The translations under genes were made by a program, and so were the position numbers. A stretch of DNA of 64,000 bases from Margaritifera margaritifera. Its lineage: Eukaryota; Mollusca; Bivalvia; Unionida; Margaritiferidae. Each line of letters begins with the position of its first letter. Positions within the stretch are counted from its first letter, which is position 1. Location: contig JAQPZY010001554.1 of assembly GCA_029931535.1 (NCBI GenBank), positions 744,001 to 808,000 on the forward strand, in the 5' to 3' direction. Shown here piece after piece: positions 1 to 12,879 of the stretch. The notes beneath the pieces were generated by a model, which had not been told where the DNA came from, made no database searches, and was given only the letters and a program-made list of their open reading frames with translations.

Positions 1-738
1 TTTGTACATAAACATGTGAATACCATGTTACAAAGAACACTGTATATAGACACATTTATTCCATTGTATAGACAACTTTATGTTGGCACACTACTCATAA
101 TTTGTAAATGAAAATGCTAATCCCATCATAGAATGAAATTTCTACATTGAAGTGTTTATGCAACTTTATAATGAACCTTACGAGGACACACTATCCTCAT
201 AATAATTCATATTGGTATTTTGAGTTTTTATCCCATTTTAGTGTGAAGTTTATAAGAACACCTTGCACTCAAAGCAATTTGTACCATAAAATGTTCAAAT
301 CCAACTTCAGAACTTCAGAAGAACTATATTAAAATGTGTATTCCATTTTAGCGAGAGGTTTATAAGACCCATTGTTTAAATTATCTCTCTCTCTATATAT
401 ATATACAAAAGTTTCCAACATTTTGAGCTAAACAAGCTTTTCTTGTCAGGGTAAGAAACAATTTACATCCACAAAACAAACACTAAACACAAAAGCCAAG
501 ATATATCCTTTATTCCTAGATGTTTAAATGATGGGGAAATAAACAAATGAGGGATAAACAATAGAACAAAGAAAGAAAGAAGACAAAATTAAGAAACAGT
601 CTAAAACTGGTAAGCTACAAATCGATGTTATGCTGCCATCAGCCCAACAAAGTTGTGTAAAACAATTCAAAGAATTGTTTATCATGCCTATATCTGCAGA
701 GGACCAAAGTGTTTAGACCTAATTCCAGTCTGCGAACA

Positions 739-778
<40 letters not shown>

Positions 779-956
779 GTAATAATAATAATAAGCATAA
801 CAGCAATAATTATAATAATAATACATGTAAAGAGTTACTGAATATTTACTTTTGTAAATATTCACTCAAAAATTGTGTACGTCTGATAAACTGATAAGAT
901 TATGTTAAAACGGTTAGACTTTTTCATTTAGCCCAAAATCCCTACAAGTTTGCAAT

Positions 957-1031
<75 letters not shown>

Positions 1032-1480
1032 TAATTCCATCTTGGAGATGACTTTACAAGGACACCTTTTTCTCATAACAATTTTTATAGGTATTAAGAT
1101 GTGTATCCCATCTTAGAGAGAATTTTATATACAACTCTTTTTCCAGTTTCAGAGAGAATTTTATAAGGACATGTCCTCACAAAAGCTTGTATATCAAAAT
1201 GTGTTTCCAATTTCTGAAAGAACTTTATGGGGACACAAGGTCTTAACAAGAATTTGTATATTTAAATATGTCAAATTTCAGAGAGATCCTGATAAATACA
1301 CCTCTACTTCATTATAAGTTACCTAGGTATTAAAATGTTTATTTCATTTTAAAGAGAACATTATGAGGACACCTTGTCCTCACAAGAATTTGTATATGAC
1401 AATGTGTATCCATTTTCTGAGAGAATTTTATGATGAGGCTATGTCCACAAAAGATTGTGTATCAAAATGTTCATTTTATT
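1..1480. repeat. Degenerate tandem repeat, period about 75 bp, split by simple repeats
   Basis: Blocks at 1-400 and about 1030-1480 repeat a loose theme: 'cattttagagagaa', 'tttatgaggacac', 'tgtcctcacaagaattt', then 'gtatatcaaaatgtgt'. Copies are heavily diverged, so period and copy number are approximate. Between them lie a (TAA)n tract (about 739-812) and a (TA)n tract (about 959-1032). I see no credible gene; the short open frames here are low-complexity reads. Confidence 0.55.
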
Positions 1481-2040
1481 TACCACTTTTTAAACTTATA
1501 TAAATTATTAGGTGGATATTGTGTCCTTTACTTGACAGGCTGAGATAGGATATAAAGTGCATGGATATGAACAGTTAGACTTGTGACCAAGAAAATCTTC
1601 ATTGAAAATCAATTTGTTTTTAAGTGACCATGGCCTTGCCTGGAGGTGTGAGGGTATGAAAGTGTAATGCTTATTGATTATACGCTTCAGATATCATGTA
1701 TCCTTCCTAGCTGCTGGACTTGCTATAAAGAAAACAGCTCGACTACTGTTGACAGTGATAGTATTGCTTGAATGAATTATAACTAGGTCTCATCTAGATT
1801 TAAGCAAACGAGACAAACATTGCCTGCATAATAGTATCAAATTCCAACCTTGTTTGTACCCTTTAGAGAAACATACCTCCTTCAATTATTGACCTCTTTA
1901 GACACACATCATATGAAACCAATGAAGGAAGTTCATAAGGTCATAATGACCTACTTAGTTATTAATTATATATATATATATTTGTGTGTGTGTGTGTGTG
2001 TGTGTGAGTGCCAAAATGTCCTTTAAATCTTAGTCTTGAT

Positions 2041-2182
2041 CAGGGTTCACACAGTCTTTAAAAGTGTTTGAATTTTGGTGGTTACCTTTAAAAGTACTTG
2101 AATTTGAGATCAGCTACAAAAGTACTGGAAAGGTGCTGGAAAGTACTCAGTAGTTCCTGAAAAGTACTTGAATTTCAAGACA
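2041..2182. mobile_element. Fragment of a hAT-type MITE
   Basis: It begins CAGGGTTCACACAGTC and continues with repeated 'aaaagtacttgaattt' phrases, the style of a short non-autonomous hAT family common in animal genomes (recognised from memory). The matching opposite terminus (CTGTGTGAACCCTG) was not found, so this is a truncated copy or one whose far end has decayed. Confidence 0.4.
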
Positions 2183-4420
2183 AACACATTCATTCAAAAA
2201 TATTAATTTACTGATACAAATAGCAAGAAGACAATAATAATAAAAGATACATTAAAAAAATTATAAACCAGATCTTCCTAGAATTATACTTTCATGTTGA
2301 TTGACTTGTGTATTCAGTAAGACTTTCAGCTTAGTCTCGTTTGGGATTGTAACTGTCCAGTCTTGTAAAATGACCTGCTGCTGTATTCACAGGACCATTA
2401 GAAATATCGGTCAAGGCATCCACGATGTGACACATATTTTCAAACAAAATTACCATGAGCTATACATGCTGTATATATGGGTAAGGTCAATTTAAGTGTT
2501 GTGTCTTGTGTCTATTAAAAGACTTTGGATCAACATGTCCTACTATACACTGCAAGGACACACAAAGACATTACACAATAGTATTTTACTGTTATTTTAT
2601 GTAGTATAGTTTGTCAAGCAATTTGCTACATATTTGTCTGTATTAAGACTTGGAACATGTATACAATTAAAGTCATAATTATTTTTTTCTTGTAATTGTT
2701 AATTACCAAGAAATATCAAACTTCAGATATTGTGCTGCTAAATAATAATACATTATAAAAAAAATACATCATTGAGAATGCAGTAGAAAGGGGAAAAAAA
2801 TGAAAAGCACATATATGCATTAATATTTTATAACCACCATTTTTAAACTGTCCATGTACTACTGCTATGTCATTCTGTAGAAGGTAGCACTTGTCTAGCA
2901 CTTGTGGCTGTAAACATATGCTGATGTGTTAATCGTCCTGCAGTAGCAATTCCTTATAATATACAATGCATTCACCAAAACAATCAAGAGGACAGCAAAT
3001 TTAAAATTATTTAAAATAATCTTCTTTTAGTACAGGTCCAGTTTAATAATTTATTGTATTTGCAGAATAAGTTCCTTTCTTCTTACAAAGGACATTTAAA
3101 AAAATGATAAACATAATAAACAATAAACAAATTTTAAATTCTAATATAAATTATACAGCAACAATCAATATTTCTCAGCATTGTCAGTTTAAAACATCTC
3201 TGCCCTGTCTTTGTATATATTTGCACTACTTTACTCATCTATACAAGGTTTAGTAAGATCGGGATCAATGATAGCTGAGGTTACTTTAGCTTTGTAAGAT
3301 CCCAAGTTTTACTGATGGTGGGGACAATGCAGTGACTAATGCATTGAATAAAAAGGCTCAAAATGGCATGTTTGTGGCCCTGTTGAGCCAACAATCACTC
3401 AAACGAGTAGAAAATAAATTATACAATACAAAATTATTATTTATTCAATTAAAATTGATGAAAAATACAATAGAACTAACACAGGATTTTGGATAGTCAG
3501 GATCTGACAACTCTGCTTAAAATGTCATTGCATGTGATCTTAGCTTTAATAGTACCCACCAACAGTATAAGTTGGAACTTGAAGAGGTATGAAAACTTAA
3601 GCAAGATCAGTAAGTGCTATGATGTCCCATTGCTAGAGTGAAAAGCATAAAAAGAATTTAATATTTACAATAGGAATGAATTGGGAATATTTATTTGCTT
3701 AAACCTGAAAAATCCAGGTAACTCTGAAACTCAGACAAATAAGATGGCTGCCTCCCAAACTGACATATATGACTACACCTCTACCCCCATGCCCTAAAGT
3801 CCAGTAAACTTTGATGTCTTAACAAAAAAGTGTCCCCGAGTTGTTGTTTAAGAATGAAATACCTAATTCTGAAATTATGTAGACAGAAAATAATATAATC
3901 AATATTCCTCCTAAGTTTACACACAGTTAACTTTAGAGCTTGGAAATTTAAATTTAAAAAAAATTTCTTCAAAAATTCTCTTAATAAGGTTTGAAATTCC
4001 TGATGAAATATCTGTATTAACCATGTTGATACAAAACTGAAGTGTACAAAAACATGTAAATGTAATCTAAGCATTGCACCCTTTGCTGGCAGGCAAAATC
4101 ACATACTGTTAATTCTGAAAACCATCACCAGTCACATTTTTAGTGGTCTGAATTGATCAATTTATCAATGGTCCTGACCTTGAACATAAAGCTAATGGCA
4201 AAATACCATGGAGTTCTATGCTTGACAAAATTACAAAATTATAATGTCATATGTTTGCAGTGTCCTCCCTTGGAAGCTGCTGATATGTTACAATATCACA
4301 TAAGAATGTCAAACATTACTTAGAGACATTGCAAACATTCAGGCATTCACTTTCTGATAATATCTTTATGCTGCTTCATCTTTTGTTGCGACAATATCAC
4401 ACTACTTTCTTCACTTTTGT
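2183..4420. other. No gene recognised
   Basis: AT-rich sequence with no convincing coding frame, splice-bounded exon or structured repeat that I can defend. A 97-codon minus frame at 3781-4074 is Phe/Leu/Lys-rich and has no recognisable motif. Confidence 0.4.
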
Positions 4421-4424
4421 CTAT

Positions 4425-4568
4425 AGAGTGCCTTTTAAACAGCTGCATTGGTAGTCTGTCTCCAACATCTCAACCTTGAATGGTGGTTTCTTCAATCTTG
4501 AACTGTTTCTTACAAGATCCCCAAGAGCACCTTTCTCAATAAATGAATGTTTTTTGCCTTGATTTACC
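4425..4568 (-). CDS. Putative terminal exon of an unrecognised gene
   Basis: On the minus strand a good 3' splice site (tcatttcag) is followed by about 48 open codons ending at a TAG. The reading begins VNQGKKHSFIEKGALGDL and ends YQCSCLKGTL. Composition is protein-like rather than AT-noise. No family is recognised. It may belong with the other minus-strand exon-like pieces at 4947-5000, 6983-7045, 8126-8310 and 11161-11306. Phase agrees with the 54-nt candidate at 4947-5000, but that alternative reading is methionine-rich and less natural. It could be a chance open frame. Confidence 0.3.
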
Positions 4569-4946
4569 TGAAATGAAAGAAGTTCATGAACACAGTACAC
4601 TTTAAATTGTGTTCAGGTACGTACATTATCAATGGAATGTGTATTTTGACCCGAGTTATAATAATATTAATGATAAGGAGCAGATTTATTGATATTCCCA
4701 TGTTTTAAATGTATAATCTAAATAGAGAATTATGAATACCTGAATGCATTTGTCACTGTATGATGAAATTGTAAAGCATACAAGGAAAGGTTTGTTCTTT
4801 TCAGATTCCAATATTAAAGGGAAGTATATATTATTCAGATTTTTCTTCTCCAAATTTTATCTTTCTCACTTTACCACATGGACAATTAAATTTTTGCATT
4901 GCAGGCCAGACAAATATTAAAGATAGTAATAAAGCTCTTACTCACA

Positions 4947-5000
4947 AGCATTCTTGCAGCACTCATCATCATCATCATCACTTGTGTCTTCTTCCTTACC
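4947..5000 (-). CDS. Putative 54-nt internal exon (acidic)
   Basis: Bounded on minus by an acceptor (tttgtag) and a strong donor (GTGAGTAAG). One frame reads as an acidic stretch, KEEDTSDDDDDECCKNA, matching in style the acidic exon at about 6985. In that frame the next exon would stop after about ten codons. In phase 0 the exon reads through into the longer frame at 4425-4568. The two readings conflict, so frame and reality are open. Confidence 0.25.
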
Positions 5001-6980
5001 TACAAATGAAAAGGAAGAATTAACCTTTGCATAGAAAACTTGCTAATATTCAATTGAGAACATATAAATGATGCATGCAGAGAAAATTAGTACGAGAACT
5101 TTAATAATGAAATTGGTTATACAAGTATTAAATCAATCATCTAAATTTACAGTTGCTACAACTTGATGAAACATGCTAGTCTTTATGAGCAAACTATATG
5201 GTTCTTCCAAGTGTTTCACATGCCGTATCATTACTCATTTAGTTAGCACAATCCAGATTGATATGTCTAAGGAATGAAAGATACAATGATTATTAGATAC
5301 ATATTATATACATGTATCTTGAGTCAAAAGTCTTTACAGTGATTTCTGAAATAAAATCATGAATGTAAACTTCATTTACATTCTGTAAAGTTACTTTTAA
5401 GATAACTCGTACAATCACTTCAAGATCAGTGGACAGTGAAAGTATCATGTTATGGGATGGGAATGATAATGATCCTTTGATATGGATCTACATACATGTG
5501 ATTTGAAAATTCAGACTCTATCATTCTCTGGGGGAAAGAACACAGACAGTTACTCATGTTAGCTGCATGTAAAAGCAAAATTCTAAATGCAAATTTTTTT
5601 TGTTCTGAAAATGTTCACATCTATTAAGTGAACAGAATACCAATAGGCTCAAAATGGTCAGAAATGATGCAAAGATGCATATATGTACGAATGGACAGAA
5701 GCAAGGCATTACACACCTCAAATAACATTACCAAAGAGCAAAAAAGATCTGTTGTAGGACAACATAGCTTAACTATTCAATGAATGACAAACTCCAAAAC
5801 AATTTCACACTTAAGTAAACTTAAATGAAGCATAATATTTGCAGTGACCTTTTTTCGGAGGACAGTACATGTTTCATGACACTATCTTGAATAGTTTTGG
5901 AAATATTGACTACAGTTTCAAAATCACTGCAATCAAAATAAAGGTCACAGTGGCCTACTTTTGAAAGAATTATGTATTACTCAAGGAGTCTGACCCTGTG
6001 ACTAGGTTGCATGACGCTCATGTCAACAATGGCTACGAAAATGATGAACATGCTAAATTCAGCACAACCAAAAGTCAAAATGACTGATTTGTTGAAAATT
6101 GTTCAGAGCAGAGGTGCATCCCATAACCAAGTTCAATGGACATATTAAGAATAACGTCTGAGAAATCAATATATATGCAAAAATTGACAAAAACCAATAC
6201 TACTTAATATTAAAGTGACTTTTTCCTCAGAAAAAAGGTCAAATGTTCATGGATATGCATTCCATAAATAAATGTAATGACCCTACTATAAAGATTATTA
6301 GAAAGTACTAACATTCATACAAAAATTTAAACTATAAATTATATGTATTAAACATAGATCACAATGATTACTTTGAATCAAACTTTAAGTTACTAACAGA
6401 GATACGTGCTTCAATACATTTCATGACTCCACATGAAATTATGCCTGGAAAACTCAAAACATTTATACTAGATACTTGTTCCAAAACTTGAACCATGTCT
6501 TGGTTTTTTACCTCCACCCAACTCCTATACTGTCTGCAAAGTTACAGTAGATTCATTGTAAAAATTACTAAACATAACTTAAAAATGACAGCTCTGAAAT
6601 GAATCAGCATCATGATTTCATGACATGATGATAAAGAGAGACCATGCAGATAGGAGTAAGAACTTGCCCCTATCTAGAGCCAGTGCATACATTTTATGAC
6701 CCCAAAACCTAAACAAAAGTCAAAATCCAATACACCCTTGGACAGAATATTTTGATATTCTGATAGCTAATGATATTCTTATCAAGACATTGAACCACAC
6801 AGGATGGAAGATGAAAATATGCAAGCAAAAACAGAAGACTGCTTCAAAGCTGTAACCAAGGTGAAAGCCGATGCCTATGTCAGGGTGAGCCTATGTCAGG
6901 GTGAGTACATAAATTCTCCCTATTCCTTGAATATTTCTGCTAAAAGCTCTTTGTCATTTTTCATGCTTTTAAATGCATAC
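5001..6980. other. No gene recognised
   Basis: AT-rich intergenic or intronic sequence between two candidate minus-strand exons. Nothing structured was seen apart from short local duplications such as 'atgtcagggtgag' at about 6880-6904. Confidence 0.4.
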
Positions 6981-6982
6981 TC

Positions 6983-7045
6983 ACCCTGATTATATTCAGG
7001 ATCACCATCATCATCATCCAAATCTCTAGCTTCAGAGTCAAGCGT
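6983..7045 (-). CDS. Putative acidic internal exon
   Basis: The minus-strand reading TLDSEARDLDDDDGDPEYNQ runs into a donor-like GGTGAGT. An in-frame TAG lies just upstream, so the 5' limit is either a splice site inside this stretch or the exon is dead. Such Asp-rich linkers are common near the start of transposon-encoded and nuclear proteins, and no family can be assigned. Confidence 0.25.
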
Positions 7046-7191
7046 CTATACAGCTAATCTTGTTGAACTTGCTAAAACAAAAAAGTTTAAGTGAGAATAA
7101 CTTTCCTGTAAAGTATGTTTTTTCTATTTATTTATCATTAAATTATGTTTTTGTATTTTAAATACATGAAATAAACATTTCTATTCACAAC

Positions 7192-7612
7192 TGTGCATCT
7201 CAGACTCATAATGTCCTCAAAAGGCATAAGGATATGAATGTCAGATCAACAACAGTGCATCTCAGACTCATAATGTCCTCAAAAGGCATAAGGATATGAA
7301 TGTCAGATCAACAACAGTGCATTTCAGACTCATAATGTCCTCAAAAGGCATAAGGATATGAATGTCAGATCAACAACAGTGCATTTCAGACTCATAATGT
7401 CCTCAAAAGGCATAAGGATATGAATGTCAGATCAACAACAGTGCATTTCAGATTCATAATGTCCTCAAAAGGCATAAGGATATGAATGTCAGATCAACAA
7501 CAGTGCATCTCAGATTCATAATGTCCTCGAAAGGCATAAGGAGATAAACGTCAGATCAACAACAGTGCATTTCAGACTCATAATGTCCTCGTAAGGCATA
7601 AGGATATGAACA
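7192..7612. repeat. 62-bp tandem minisatellite, about 7 copies
   Basis: The phrase 'cagactcataatgtcctc' recurs at 7201, 7263, 7325, 7387, 7449, 7511 and 7573, an exact 62-bp period. Substitutions per copy are few (for example gcatct/gcattt, cctcaaaa/cctcgaaa). Divergence rises in the last two copies. Confidence 0.9.
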
Positions 7613-8125
7613 TCTCTAAAATTCTCTCTCCACATCTTATAAAAATAACCTGGAATATTTTTGCACTCAGCTGTCCTCACAAGTTTTTGGAATATGGACG
7701 TCCTCACAATCTGTAAAACACTGGTGATTAGGAAGGATGATTTGACCAACAGATCATAGCCCCACACCTGCCATATTCAATGGGCCATTTGTAAGACCTA
7801 TGCACAAAAAGCTGCTAGCATATTAGTCAGTCCATTAAGCCATTGTGAATATTAATTATTCAGAAGGCAAAACTTAAGAAAAAAATACACTAGTCAAATA
7901 GATTTATCATTTCTGATAATTTGTGCCTTTTAATTAAATTAAATGTGATGATTGAAAAATGTCTGAAATGATGTTTTGCTTTCAGTTTTGATTTAACTCA
8001 TAATTTTGAGCTTTTACGTCTGAAATACAAATCTTAAATTTAAATATGTAACTGTTATTTTGATTTCTAATTTGAATTTATTTTTATCAAAAACCTGATG
8101 TAGTTACATTAATTTACCATAAAAT

Positions 8126-8310
8126 ATCAATAAACTTCAAAAAGCCTTTGAGCAAGTCATCATGAATGTTGTCAATTTCATGGGGTGCATTTTCACCATC
8201 ATACTGAATCCCATACCATGCACTGGGGGAACAATCATGGCCTTTCAAGGCTGTGTCTTTGTACCATTCACTGTTGTTGGACACAAGATCAACACACCAT
8301 TCATGAAGGA
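8126..8310 (-). CDS. Putative exon with a Trp/Tyr-rich domain
   Basis: About 65 open codons on minus. The reading starts KFVGRCILHEWCVDLV and continues SEWYKDTAL, then AWYGIQYDGE, ending before TAA. The pattern (a W-Y-x-G-like strand, then YxIxYDGE) resembles small beta-barrel, Tudor-like segments found in several transposon-associated and chromatin proteins. That resemblance is an impression, not an alignment. A possible acceptor (tttgttggcag) lies inside the 5' end. It may form one gene with the neighbouring minus-strand exon-like pieces, or be a dead remnant. Confidence 0.4.
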
Positions 8311-8416
8311 TGCATCTGCCAACAAATTTGGTATGTAGATGTATGTTTGAGGAAATATTGATGAGGGAGCTTAGTGTCTTGCTACAACAGTATTAGTTAT
8401 TACATTAATGGTATGA

Positions 8417-8422
8417 TTCATA

Positions 8423-8509
<87 letters not shown>
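8417..8509. repeat. (TA)n microsatellite
   Basis: About 90 bp of nearly pure TA with a single CA interruption. It generates artefactual Ile/Tyr frames on both strands. Confidence 0.95.
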
Positions 8510-8511
<2 letters not shown>

Positions 8512-8572
8512 ATAAGTAGGGTCACATGTAATGTATATGCAAAACAAAACACTTGTATCTTGTTTTGTCTTA

Positions 8573-8823
8573 ATGCAACATGATAATAGCTCAATTCTAT
8601 CTTTATACAACACGATAATTACAATGCAATAGCTCAATTCTATCTTTATGCAACATGATAATTACAATGCAAAAGCTCAATTCTATCTTTATGCAACATG
8701 ATAATTACAATGCAATAGCTCAATTCTATCTTTATCCAACACTATAATTACAATGCAATAGCTAAATTCTATCTCCATGCAACACGATAATTACAATGCA
8801 ATAGCTCAATTCTATCTTTATGC
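8573..8823. repeat. 43-bp tandem minisatellite, about 6 copies
   Basis: The unit 'agctcaattctatcttta' followed by 'tgcaacatgataattacaat' repeats with a 43-bp period. Copies differ by a few bases (tgcaac/tccaac, acatg/acacg). Confidence 0.85.
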
Positions 8824-8955
8824 CGGGATCTATTGTTTGAAAAATACATTATCAAATTGCCTATTTAAGGTCTCATAAATACCTTTTATTAAAAGAGATT
8901 GTAGCTGCACATTTTACTGACAGTATTTTTAAGTAAATAATGTCATAATTTCCAT

Positions 8956-9290
8956 TTATTAGGTACCATACATGATACCTGGCTTTACCACACCCACCGA
9001 CCCTATTAGGCCTATTCACATTACCAACAACCCTTAGAATGTTCAGTATAGAGCCATGGTTCATACATGATATTTATTGAATATCATACATGATATCTGG
9101 CTCTACCACACCCACACACCATATTAAGCCTATTTGCATTACCAATAGCCCTTAGAATGTTCAGTATAGAGCCAGGGTTCATACATTATATTTATTAGAT
9201 ACCATATGTGATATCTGGCTCTACCACACCCACCCACCCCATGAAGAAAATCACATTACCAATTGCCCTTAGAATGTTCAGTACAGACCT
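8956..9290. repeat. About 120-bp tandem repeat, 3 copies
   Basis: Three successive copies share 'tctggctctaccacaccca' and 'cccttagaatgttcagta'. They begin near 8956, 9075 and 9196, and the last copy is shorter. Confidence 0.75.
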
Positions 9291-9593
9291 GATAAAATAG
9301 TTTCCACTGTACGAGCATATATGCAGAACAAAAGCAGACACTACAAAGCAGCTGAAGAACAATATAAATAACCTTTAAACAGATTTTATAAACGACATTC
9401 AACAGCAGTTTTCTTGAATTTTACTGATAGAAATGAGTGCCTGTGTGATTAATCCACCCTCGTCCCACGATCCTGCACCTAAAGGGTCACAGTTTGTCAA
9501 CTTAATCTGTTCCATAAACTACCTTAAAAATGTGTATTTATATAAACTTTAACTTTACATCACATTGAACTTGAAATAAAAAAAATGATAATT

Positions 9594-11133
9594 CAGTCCT
9601 ACCCGTTTATGTCGAAATCCTCGGGCCCGAGGAAATATTGTCGACATAAACGTATGTCGAGATAAGTGTTGGGGTGGCTGGGGGGCAGCCGAAAAAAGCA
9701 CATTCTCTTGGACCTGCATACAAGTTAAATTCATCTGTATGGGGTGACCTGTCGTCAGTGAGCAGGATTTACACTTTGAGAAAACAAACAATGGAAATTT
9801 TGAATACATGAAGACAAAACCAGTGTGAAATACATTTCTATATTGACAAATTACATTTTGCATACTTTTGTGTAATAAAATCCACAATGCGTTAAGTGCA
9901 TGTATATGAAAAATCCATGAATTCATGTATGGGCCTCATGTTAGAAAATGTATGCATCGGTTACATCCTGATAGGAAACACATGTATAAAAAATGTTTGT
10001 CCCCATTTGATCTAACACGTCTACACAATTCACTACGATATTCATTCCAGTAGCACATGGTTGCATAGTTGTTATTTACATGCTACAAAGTACATGTACT
10101 TAAATTGACCTAGATTTTGGTCAGCCTGAAACAATACATGTTCCCATCTTACTGCGGCTACCAAGGGGATGGGGCTATTCACAGGGAATGAAAACATATA
10201 TTTATTTATGGAAGTCATCGTGAAAAGTACATAAAATTGAACAAGAGATATGCGGCTGATATGATTAATTTACTTTTCTTTATAGACTCAGCAGCTTTCA
10301 TCCATCTACACCAACAAGTTGCTCTCCTCCTTTTTCTTTTCTTTTTTACTGGTCCGCCACCAGTATATATATATATATATAAAAAAAAGGTGGAGAACAA
10401 CTTGCTGGTTTATCATCCATCCTGACAGGGTGTTATGTTTAAGTGAAAAGTTTTCACAGACATCTTTGCGAGATGCCCCACCTTCAACTTCCTTAACAGC
10501 CAGATATTTAGTTTCCAGAAACTGTAAATTTCATCTGCGTTTTACGCTGCCATTGGTAGCCATTGTAAACATAAATATAAAAAAGGAAACTTTCACGGCA
10601 CAATAAACTTGTTTTTTTAATCACAGATCACTTTGGAAAATGCAACAATTGATCAGATTTCAATGCTTTTATTCAAGTTTGGTGATTTTTTAATGAAGGG
10701 TGGATTGTTTTTATTGACCGGCTTGCTTTGATGAAGGGTACATGTGTTATTTAAGTCACTTTTATAGGACCAAACAAAACCTGGCGGCAAGATCAACTAA
10801 TTGTTGAACAAAGTACAGGTCGGAACTGGCTGCTTGTCAACATAAATGATCCGGCGGCGGCAAAATTAAAGCTTGGTGGCAAGATCAACTAATTGCTGAA
10901 CAAAGTATGGGTTGGAACTGGCAGCTTGTCGACACAAATGATTAGAAAACAAAGGAGTGTTCAAGCTGGGACCAAGGGCTTCTGTCGACATGTACGTTTA
11001 TTTTTTATCTCGATGTCGACATAAGCATGACAAATTTGGTAGTAATAGTAGACCATGGGACCGGGACTTTGTTTTTTTGTCGACATAGTCGGCTTGTCGA
11101 CATAAGTGATGTCGAAATAAGTGGGTAGGACTG
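9594..11133. mobile_element. 1.54-kb non-autonomous DNA transposon with terminal inverted repeats
   Basis: Left end CAGTCCTACCCGTTTATG and the reverse complement of the right end, CAGTCCTACCCACTTATT, form a clear terminal inverted repeat with a 'gtcgacataa' theme continuing inward. No transposase was found. Inside is a roughly 91-bp tandem duplication (near 10783 and 10874, 'ggcaagatcaactaattg'). There is also an imperfect hairpin with arms near 10308-10336 and 10383-10412 around a (TA)n loop. Flanks are AATT and TACT, so no clean target duplication is visible. The ends resemble Tc1/mariner-type MITEs. Confidence 0.7.
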
Positions 11134-11160
11134 TACTTAATAATTGGCTGTAATACTTAC

Positions 11161-11306
11161 CATACCATTCCTTTGGGGTCCTGTCTTCCAATATGCAATA
11201 CGGAACACAAGAACAACACCCACATTCACTGCGCAGGTGCAACAGTGCGCATTTCCGTTTACTAAACTGGTCCCCTGTCAAACTTTTAGGCCAGAAATCA
11301 GTCTAT
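11161..11306 (-). CDS. Putative Cys-rich exon of an unrecognised gene
   Basis: On minus, about 48 open codons end at a strong donor (GGTATG|GTAAGT). The reading includes DQFSKRKCALLHL, then ECGCCSCVPYC, then DRTPKEWYG. Cys spacing is dense and the donor is near-consensus, which favours a real exon over noise. It lies just beyond the transposon ending at 11133. The next exon in order on minus would be the piece at 8126-8310. Family unknown. Confidence 0.35.
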
Positions 11307-11774
11307 TCTGTTGAGACCGATGCAACAAATGATGTTTGGCATAACTGGTGCCAAATGAGAGAGGCAGCAATGGGGACCTCACCAAAACAAAATGTCTAAA
11401 TAAAATGGAGTTTACCTTTTGCACAGTTATAGCACATAGATTCTAACCACCATAATTACAGGAACAAACATTTGTAAGCACAATGCACATTCTGTCCTCA
11501 CAACGAAGGTTGTAGATTCATGTATTGTCCTCACAACATGGGTTTTGTCATCCATTCCCTTTCTCTCTCTCTTAAGGCTATGAAAATTACAGTATTACTA
11601 AACTTCTCATATTTTGTAAGCACCTAAACTGCTAAATATTCGCACAGGATTCTTTGCAAAAAAATGTATATTTCATCTCTCATGATACATGGATATCAAT
11701 GCATTTTAGTGTGCGAGTCTTTGAATGTTAAATGACATTGTGTACAACTTAAAAAGGGCATTTTGTACTATATA

Positions 11775-12842
11775 CACCGCTCCCTCGATATCTTGCAAAC
11801 CTGCTTATAACACAGGGTCAGACGTGGATCCCATTTTCTTTATACTATACAAAAATTGGACCCTATTTCTTGCAGGTGAAAAAAATCTTGATCAAAATTA
11901 GTAAATGAAACCTTGATATATTGCTCATTTTATGGTCAAAAAAAGTGGTTGGTACCTGGAAATTTGAATCAACATCATGAAATTTTTAACTTTTAATAAG
12001 AAGTCATATATTCTGTTCAACTTTCTTTCCAAACAACATTCTCAGTAGGTCATGACTGTGTCAGGTCAACTCATTTCAATTGATCAATCGAACACTATTA
12101 TAAATATTATTATGTAAGTAATATAATTAAACTACCTTAAATTAGCCTACTCATTCACAAATGTGATCGAAGATAATAAGGCAACCAAGCCAAATGAGTA
12201 CGTGGTGAATAAAAAGCTTTGTTTTACAGATATGGTTCATTACAGAGAAGAAAGTTCCAGAGTTTGTATTGAACTTAAAATTTCTAACTTGCTACTCTGA
12301 GATTTCCTCAAGGATGAGAAGAAGTTTCACTGTTACTTGCAATGAAATCACAGCATCTATATTTTATTAATAGAACAATAAATAAATCGAGTTTCGACAC
12401 TGATGGTTGTTTCACGAAATAAATGTCCATAGTTTTTGAAAAAAGGAACCCTGCTTAGTTGTGAATCGACAACAACAAAAAGCAGTGACGTACATGTAAT
12501 ACACAATGTTTTCATGTACACGTGTTGTTGAAACCGCTTGGACTAATGTTGTTAACAATCTTTCAGAGGTTCGGTATCTTGAAAATAAAGGTAATTTATA
12601 CAGAAAAGCAAACAACCGCATTCAAAAAAAGTTCTTTATTGACAATTATTCCCAATGTAATTATAAAACGAGTATTAAGCCATTGAACAGCCCCATTACC
12701 CCTCCACTGCGGTTTTCTTGATGACCAGCAGGGATGGCATCTCCTTCTTTAATTTTTAGGTCCCTCGGTAACTCACGCCCTAACTTATAGTGTGGTCTTT
12801 GTTTTTGGACCTCGTTGTGTGCGAGTTATCGAGGGAGAGGTG
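11775..12842. mobile_element. 1.07-kb Tc1/mariner-like MITE with TA duplication
   Basis: The left end CACCGCTCCCTCGATATC and the inverted right end CACCTCTCCCTCGATAAC match. TA flanks both sides (11773-11774 and 12843-12844), as expected for Tc1/mariner integration. Open frames inside (such as 12412-12621 minus) show no transposase motif, so this is non-autonomous or dead. Confidence 0.75.
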
Positions 12843-12879
12843 TACTGTAGCTCAGGTGACAGATAAAGATCACACTATG

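Noticed and set aside
3781..4074. 97-codon minus-strand frame
   Set aside because: Phe/Leu/Lys-rich composition typical of AT-rich random DNA, with no motif and no splice context.
7192..7612. CRISPR-like array
   Set aside because: Contiguous minisatellite with no unique spacers in a eukaryotic context. The same holds for the 43-, 53- and ~120-bp repeats.
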